Shown piece after piece: positions 58,291-64,000 of a DNA stretch of 64,000 bases. Location: contig NW_019091692.1 in the NCBI RefSeq assembly GCF_001949145.1, positions 17,957 to 81,956 of the forward strand, given 5' to 3'. The notes under the pieces were generated by a model. The model searched no databases, was not told where the DNA came from, and worked only from the letters and a program-made list of their open reading frames with translations. The DNA is from Acanthaster planci. Lineage: Eukaryota > Echinodermata > Asteroidea > Valvatida > Acanthasteridae. Every line of letters starts with the position of its first letter. Within the stretch, counting starts at the first letter, position 1. A program made the position numbers and the translations under genes.

Positions 58291-58855
58291 AAGTCAATGG
58301 GAAAAGTAAATATTCAAAAATCAATAATAAATCACAAGATGACGTCATCGTGACGAGGTAGTTGCCTGGTCACTTCGATTACGATCAATGTTTGGGGCCA
58401 CCAAAACTATGCATTGAATGTGTACAAAGTCAATGGAAAAAATTAAATTCTGCAAAATCATTAATAAATCTTTGTATTGGGATAGCCAGAATTTGCTTAG
58501 TGATGCTTGCAATCTGTGTACAAAGTCAATAGGAAAAATTAAATATTAAAAAATAAACAATAAATCACTCAATGATCTAATCGTTACGTCCTCATTTGGG
58601 TAATATCGTTGTATTGGGGTAGTTGCCTGGTGTCACCTCCATAAAGATCGAAGTTTGGTAAGTCACCAAAATTATGCCTCAAATCTGTGTACAATGTCAA
58701 TGACAATGAGGGAAATTAAATATCCAAGACTAAATAGTAAATCACCTGATGACGTCAACATGACGTCATTGTTACGGTAATATCTTTGTATTGGGGTAGT
58801 TGCCTGATGTCACTAATCTAAGTTTGATAAGTCACCAAAATTAATGCCTCGAAAA
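58285..58855 (+). repeat. Degenerate tandem array, 4 units of about 95-185 bp
   Basis: Units start near 58285, 58420, 58517 and 58687 with 'gtacaa(a/t)gtcaat', then 'attaaat', 'aataaatca', a 'tgacgtca'-rich stretch, 'tgtattggggtagttgcctg' and 'gtcaccaaaattatgcctc'. It abuts the right inverted repeat at 58290 and ends just before the second flanking repeat. Confidence 0.75.
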
Positions 58856-58862
58856 GGAAACT

Positions 58863-58920
58863 TGATGTACGTTTGTCACAGGACAAACGTGCCGTTTCGG
58901 CTTTCAGATGAAAGGTGTTA
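58863..58920 (+). repeat. Flanking direct repeat with internal palindrome, copy 2
   Basis: ACGTTTGTC-aca-GGACAAACGT, followed by 'gccgtttcggctttcag'. It is a close match to 57272-57338 in the same orientation. Confidence 0.75.
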
Positions 58921-61283
58921 TTAAAGGAAATGTACACCATTGCAATCCAAAGGAATGCAGTGAAACCAATGTCACTATTTGAGAACTACACCATACAAGT
59001 CCCCTGTGATAATTTCAGCCCGATTGGTCCAGCCGATGTAGAGAAATCGGCAAAAAATACATAAAAGCTTTTTGGCCTGAACTATGCAGCTCACAGCACG
59101 TTTCCAAAGATCGTAACGACTTTTGGATATTTTGTAAGTAAATTGCATGATTTCTCATCAATGACGGGGTGTCTGTGCGAATAAGTTCATGGGCTGTTTA
59201 CCAACATAACCACCTTTAATGCAAATAAGCTTCTGGACAAAAACCCAACAAATTTTTGTTTGAGTAATTACTAAAGGTGTACAATTTACAATTTTTTTTC
59301 AGGTAGAGATGCATTTTTTTTCGGGCAGAGCCAAAGGGCAAAATTACATTTTTTCCATTATGAAAAATGGAAATTGCAAGAGAAAAATAGAGTACGAGGG
59401 GAAATATTATTTGAAAAAAGTCTGCAAATTACCCTCAAAAGGGCCCCAAAACACTAAATGTACATTTGTCTTGGGAGTGGAAAAAGAAAAAATTTACACA
59501 ATTAAGAAAGCCATGTTTTGGTACCGGTATATACACACACGATCGTTGTACAATGAAACCATTGTACAATGAAACTCTAGCACAGCACGTTTAAGAAGGA
59601 AACTAAAAAAAAATATTTACAAGATGTACATGTAGACTTGAGTCCAAGCATAGTACAGACATGTACAGTAGCAATTTCCTTCCAGGTTCAAGTGGCCTGC
59701 CAGTATTTGCACAATTGAGCAGGTTTGAAGTTACTATCTAAAGCTAAGATCATTGGGCGCTTTAATTGCTACTTGTGGTAAAAAGTACACAGAGTACTGC
59801 ATCAGCACATAAAAATCTTTGCAAAATGTCTCAGTACGTGTGAAGAAGCAGTGAAAATATGTCACACGGCAGCAACTGGTAGTAGAAAGGCACAAAGGTA
59901 ATTACATGTACCCAATTACATGGGCAGGTTGAGGTACTCAAACCGTGGACGTCAGACAAAAGAATTAATGATGGTCCACGGTTCCGCATACGTCCGCGAT
60001 TCCGCAACGTGTACAAAACATACATGTAGTAGAGGTCTTCCAAAAAAGTTAAAGTACGAACATAAGAGGACAATAGGAACGTCTTGGGTGCGTACGTACA
60101 TATATGCTTAATCAAAACTAACCCTGAATGGAACCCTGAAATTGCATTTTTATTTTACTTCTTTGATTCTGCCTGTCTATATGCTCCGCTGTTACTGTAC
60201 AATCGAGGATTGAACCACCGATACAGTGGAGTGTATGGTCCATATCAAGGAATCCTGAAGGATAATTTCATTGGTGTGCACTTGTCCTCTAAAGACAGTT
60301 TAAGTTAATGGAGTTGAGTTACAGAAAAAACCCCAAACCCAAACTATTGCTCAAGTGTATCTGGTTCCCATATGCATGAAATTAGACACTTATATCACCC
60401 ACTCTACAAACTAAGTATTACCAGTATTATCCCATTAGACAGCATTCTTCACGTAATTGGTGCAGTAGACAGTAGCACACCGGAATTGTTTTCTTTAGCC
60501 CATTTGGAAAATATAGTGTTGAAGGCCGGTACAGGTACATGTACATGAGACCATTCAAAATCAGATAGGCCCTCCTACAACTAGACCATGTGTTGAGGAC
60601 ACCTCATAGCAATTACGCCATACTGGACTAAAATACAGGTAGAAAGTCTTTTAAGCACCTGTGGTCAATTACAAAAATTATCCTGAAGTTTAACCTTTTA
60701 AACCTCATTTGTTCCATAATTGTCGGTAACTGGTTAAAATTAGAATGAAAAACCCAAACAGTAAAGTACATGTAGCTCACCAAATAATTTTTCAGTCCAG
60801 TAGAAATTGGTGAACCAAAAGCTTGAATGATATCAGGTTAACTTTGACTATACATGTTGACCGACTCTCTAGCTGTTATTATAGTCATTCTTTTGGGAAC
60901 AGTACCTATTGCTGCATGGTATCCAAAAACATGATCCCCAGCTGCAAAGGGCCCATGTTTAAGACCTATTGACAGACGTCTGGTTTGATTCTTTATTACC
61001 GTTTTTGCATTTTTTTTACAAACTGCAGTCGACTCTCATTACAACAAACTCAGTAGGACCAAGCAAAAATGTTTTTTATATCAAAATTTTGTTTTAAGAG
61101 GAGTTCTATTTCCATTCACTGCACGAAAAATGTTGAGTTGGAACCAAAGCTTTGCGTTTGTTACAACCAGAATTTGTATTAACAATGTTACAACGAGAAT
61201 CCACTGTCCTGGTATTGCTAAGTTAACCACAATGGGTAAGAATACAGTGATGAATATTCCCAGATCAAACTTTACTTACTTTG
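58921..61283. other. Spacer or intron of the large minus-strand gene; no exon recognised
   Basis: If the exons upstream of 61284 belong to the large gene, this is intronic. I looked for an isopeptidase Cys-box exon on the minus strand and saw none. It contains several poly-T runs and a few TACATGTA words. Confidence 0.4.
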
Positions 61284-61352
61284 TAGTTAGGTAAATGTGG
61301 TTTTTTAACTCGCGCCGGTAGTCGGTGGTACTGATGACTCCGTCAAAGTCAG
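61284..61352 (-). CDS. Candidate partial exon at the edge of the assembly gap
   Basis: On the minus strand an open segment emerging from the gap encodes DFDGVISTTDYRRELKNHIY and ends at a consensus donor (CAAA|GTAAGT). Its 5' part is lost in N. It may link the exons at 62464-63629 with the large ORF, but there is no phase proof. Confidence 0.35.
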
Positions 61353-62079
61353 NNNNNNNNNNNNNNNNNNNNNNNNNNNNNNNNNNNNNNNNNNNNNNNN
61401 NNNNNNNNNNNNNNNNNNNNNNNNNNNNNNNNNNNNNNNNNNNNNNNNNNNNNNNNNNNNNNNNNNNNNNNNNNNNNNNNNNNNNNNNNNNNNNNNNNNN
61501 NNNNNNNNNNNNNNNNNNNNNNNNNNNNNNNNNNNNNNNNNNNNNNNNNNNNNNNNNNNNNNNNNNNNNNNNNNNNNNNNNNNNNNNNNNNNNNNNNNNN
61601 NNNNNNNNNNNNNNNNNNNNNNNNNNNNNNNNNNNNNNNNNNNNNNNNNNNNNNNNNNNNNNNNNNNNNNNNNNNNNNNNNNNNNNNNNNNNNNNNNNNN
61701 NNNNNNNNNNNNNNNNNNNNNNNNNNNNNNNNNNNNNNNNNNNNNNNNNNNNNNNNNNNNNNNNNNNNNNNNNNNNNNNNNNNNNNNNNNNNNNNNNNNN
61801 NNNNNNNNNNNNNNNNNNNNNNNNNNNNNNNNNNNNNNNNNNNNNNNNNNNNNNNNNNNNNNNNNNNNNNNNNNNNNNNNNNNNNNNNNNNNNNNNNNNN
61901 NNNNNNNNNNNNNNNNNNNNNNNNNNNNNNNNNNNNNNNNNNNNNNNNNNNNNNNNNNNNNNNNNNNNNNNNNNNNNNNNNNNNNNNNNNNNNNNNNNNN
62001 NNNNNNNNNNNNNNNNNNNNNNNNNNNNNNNNNNNNNNNNNNNNNNNNNNNNNNNNNNNNNNNNNNNNNNNNNNNNNNN
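61353..62079. other. Assembly gap (727 N)
   Basis: A run of N. Open frames across it are artefacts. It could hide one or more exons of the minus-strand gene. Confidence 0.99.
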
Positions 62080-62463
62080 TGTTTCAGAGCTGGGTTCTAA
62101 TAAAAAAATGACCCCACATGGGTCCCCTACAAATTTGCCAAGTTTCATAATTTCTCCACAAAATGACTCAGCTGCTGGACTATTGCTGTGTCTAAGTTAA
62201 TCGTTTCAAATGCATAATCCTGGCCTAGGAACCCGGACTTTGCAACACAAGTATATAAATCAACAGTAGTCCAGTCAGATGGGCACATTAAAAAAACGTT
62301 TTGACTATATGAACAGGAGTTAGTTGGGACAAAGGCTGCAAATGTGTTCTGTTTCAGTCTGTATACTGTCAGGCATGCTGATGATAAAACACCATCAGAA
62401 TTATTGCTGAGGGTGTCAAAATGGCAGAAATTAACCCATGAGCGACAGACATCAGTAACTTAC

Positions 62464-63629
62464 CTTGTGCACTTTTCCACATTGATGGTGGCCAACTCTG
62501 AAGACTTGGTTGTCATTTTCCTCTTGGTTTTCGTTGCATTGGGGGTGTATTTGCTGGTATGATGAGGGCTGTGCATGATTTTCCTGTACAGCCCCTTGTA
62601 CAACAGACTTGGATGCCACGGTAGGCTGCTGCTGGTGGCCACAATCACCCTGAAACACAACCCCAAGGAAACGAATCACAATAATGGCTTCAGAAATGTT
62701 GCACTGTACAATTAAATTAAGCCAAGAAGCACATCTTTAAAACAGTCGGTTGACTCAGCAAGATGCCAGTAGCATAGGAAGAGGAATTTAAATTTCAACT
62801 TGAGGGTACTACAAGGGAAAATTCCATGCTTTGGCCTCAATATACGGAACTTGTGATTTACGCTTCATTGTGGATTCGTTGGTATCTGATATGGTTGTAA
62901 AATGCAAATCATTGTAAAACGCAAGTGTTGCATGGAAATCCGACTCCCATGAAATCTTGTCTCATGATCATTGTCATCATCTTCACCCCCAATCTGGTAT
63001 TATTAACCTCTACATGTTTTTGAACTACACGAAAAAATTTGATTTGTCACTGAATGTTACCTTAATTTGATGGTGCTTTCTCTTTTTGCACTTTTTTTCA
63101 GGCGGTTGCTCACATCCTGTAATCAAACAAAATATCATTTAATAAAGTGTCACTAAAAGTACAAGGTACTGGTATTTAACGCTGACAGTGCTATTGGTGC
63201 TTACTTGAAAGACTTTATACAGAAGCCTGCTGAATTCAACTTTCTATTGTGAACATTTGCTGCTGATACTGTCAAAAGATAAAACTGTCATAAAAGGCGA
63301 GACACTGAATCAGCCAAAATTTAGGGTCATATCTGGACTAACAATAACTGATACATGAGTCTATTTTGAATGAACACTATGAAGTCTGGAATGCAATGTG
63401 AAATTATCCAAGAAATATCCGTTACCTGGTAGCACCACATCATACAGGTTTATATGGTCCCCATCATGCAGTTTGAGAGTCCTGTTGAACGGGTCAACAA
63501 TAGCTATGGTGCCTTCTTTATCTTGCGTGTGAATCAGATCTCCAGCCTGGCAATGAGCCATAAACCGCAATTGTTGACTGGTACACTTCTGTTCTAAGTT
63601 TCTTCTCCCTGCCCGCGGCCTGCAACCCC
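62464..63629 (-). CDS. Three in-phase exons of an unknown minus-strand gene (possible 5' part of the large gene)
   Basis: The exons, in transcription order, are 63629-63426, 63116-63061 and 62649-62464. Their splice sites are of good quality (for example gattacAG, gtgtttCAG, CACAAG|GTAAGT) and phases agree (1, then 0). Exon A encodes a basic start (CRPRAGRRNLEQKCTSQQL), then MAHCQAGDLIHTQDKEG, DPFNRTLKLHDGDHINLYD and VVLPG, which may be a small beta-rich module. Exon B is Lys-rich (PPEKKCKKRKHHQIK), a likely nuclear signal. Exon C is a Gln/His-rich linker (HQQQPTVASKSVVQ, HHQCGKVHK). The start codon is not seen, so the gene probably begins beyond the window. No family was recognised. Placement on the same strand upstream of 57055 makes it a candidate N-terminus of the isopeptidase-transposase gene. 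Confidence 0.55.
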
Positions 63630-64000
63630 CTACAACATAAAAACAATCAACAGTTTTTTGCCAGTTAGCAATGCTGGGGATGCCTCATTCCTAATTGTGA
63701 ACATTATTTTCCCAATTCTCCATTGATTATAACCAAGTGCCCTTGAAGTTCCAGCAACCTAACCCACCAAATAATGTAATATTAGGAACAGCTCAGTGCT
63801 GTAAACTCTGTAGTCTTCAAATTTTTCTGAAGATCATAGGTATTTCAGGCCTGTGTGTCAAACGTTGATCTTCTGCCAATCTGGAATGCATACGTGTATC
63901 CACCATAGTTCATGATGGAAACAAATATGGAATCTGTATTGTGTGCACAAAATGCATACAACTACGCAATGCAGCACTCAGAATCATGAACAGGCATCAT
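63630..64000. other. Upstream intron or spacer
   Basis: No further exon could be recognised on either strand up to the window edge. Confidence 0.4.

Noticed and set aside
59309-59572. Lys/Tyr-rich plus-strand frame of 87 codons
   Set aside because: It is composed of A/T-rich codons within low-complexity sequence and has no family likeness or flanking splice sites.
1-64000. CRISPR arrays, tRNA or rRNA genes, operon signals
   Set aside because: No regular spacer-repeat arrays, cloverleaf genes or rRNA-like sequence were recognised. The intron structure shows this is eukaryotic nuclear DNA.

Overview
This is a eukaryotic nuclear genome window, most likely from a marine invertebrate and probably a deuterostome such as an echinoderm. 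The evidence is intron-rich genes with GT/AG junctions, a recognisable metazoan TDP-43 gene, AT-rich spacers full of diverged LINEs and small inverted-repeat transposons, heavy use of the palindromic word TACATGTA, and draft-assembly N gaps (14646-15536, 61353-62079, and a single N at 47791). Nothing prokaryotic is present: no operons, CRISPR arrays or tRNA/rRNA genes were recognised. The species-level guess is weak.

Layout. 1-6178: gene-poor spacer with one MITE and an old dispersed repeat. 6179-7801 (+): three-exon NmrA-like (NMRAL1-type) NADP-binding protein. 9022-11579 (-): multi-exon gene for an uncharacterised protein that joins a homeodomain-like helix to an HMG-box-like segment. 13691-23347 (+): complete six-exon TARDBP (TDP-43) gene of about 512 residues, with an antisense LINE in intron 1, a TIR element in intron 3, a polyQ tract in the prion-like tail, and splice sites just after the stop that suggest 3'UTR autoregulatory splicing. 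23348-42400: long 3' region and spacer with an orphan MIF-family exon (31489-31667, -), several MITEs and hairpins, and weak coding-like exons at 38.7-41.7 kb. 42400-46760: two decayed LINEs on the minus strand. 47111-47512: a piggyBac-type MITE with TTAA duplications.

The most unusual part is 51446-63629 on the minus strand. A single open reading frame of about 1.87 kb codons (51446-57055) joins a USPL1-like (peptidase C98) isopeptidase domain, three short linker repeats, a duplicated unrecognised domain, an RNase-H-like transposase-type core with candidate acidic residues D1140, D1215 and D1283, an IQ motif, a BRCT-like domain and a short HMG-like end. Well-formed exons upstream on the same strand (62464-63629, perhaps 61284-61352) may be its 5' part, with intervening sequence lost in the N gap. 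I infer a transposase-derived gene, either a mobile element or a domesticated one, with its own SUMO/ubiquitin protease and DNA-damage-type BRCT module. Beside it lies a compound repeat (57272-58920) of inverted repeats, a short tandem array and flanking direct repeats.

The genes do not form a pathway. All exon joins were derived by eye from reading frame, splice consensus and family similarity. No alignment or database search was run.
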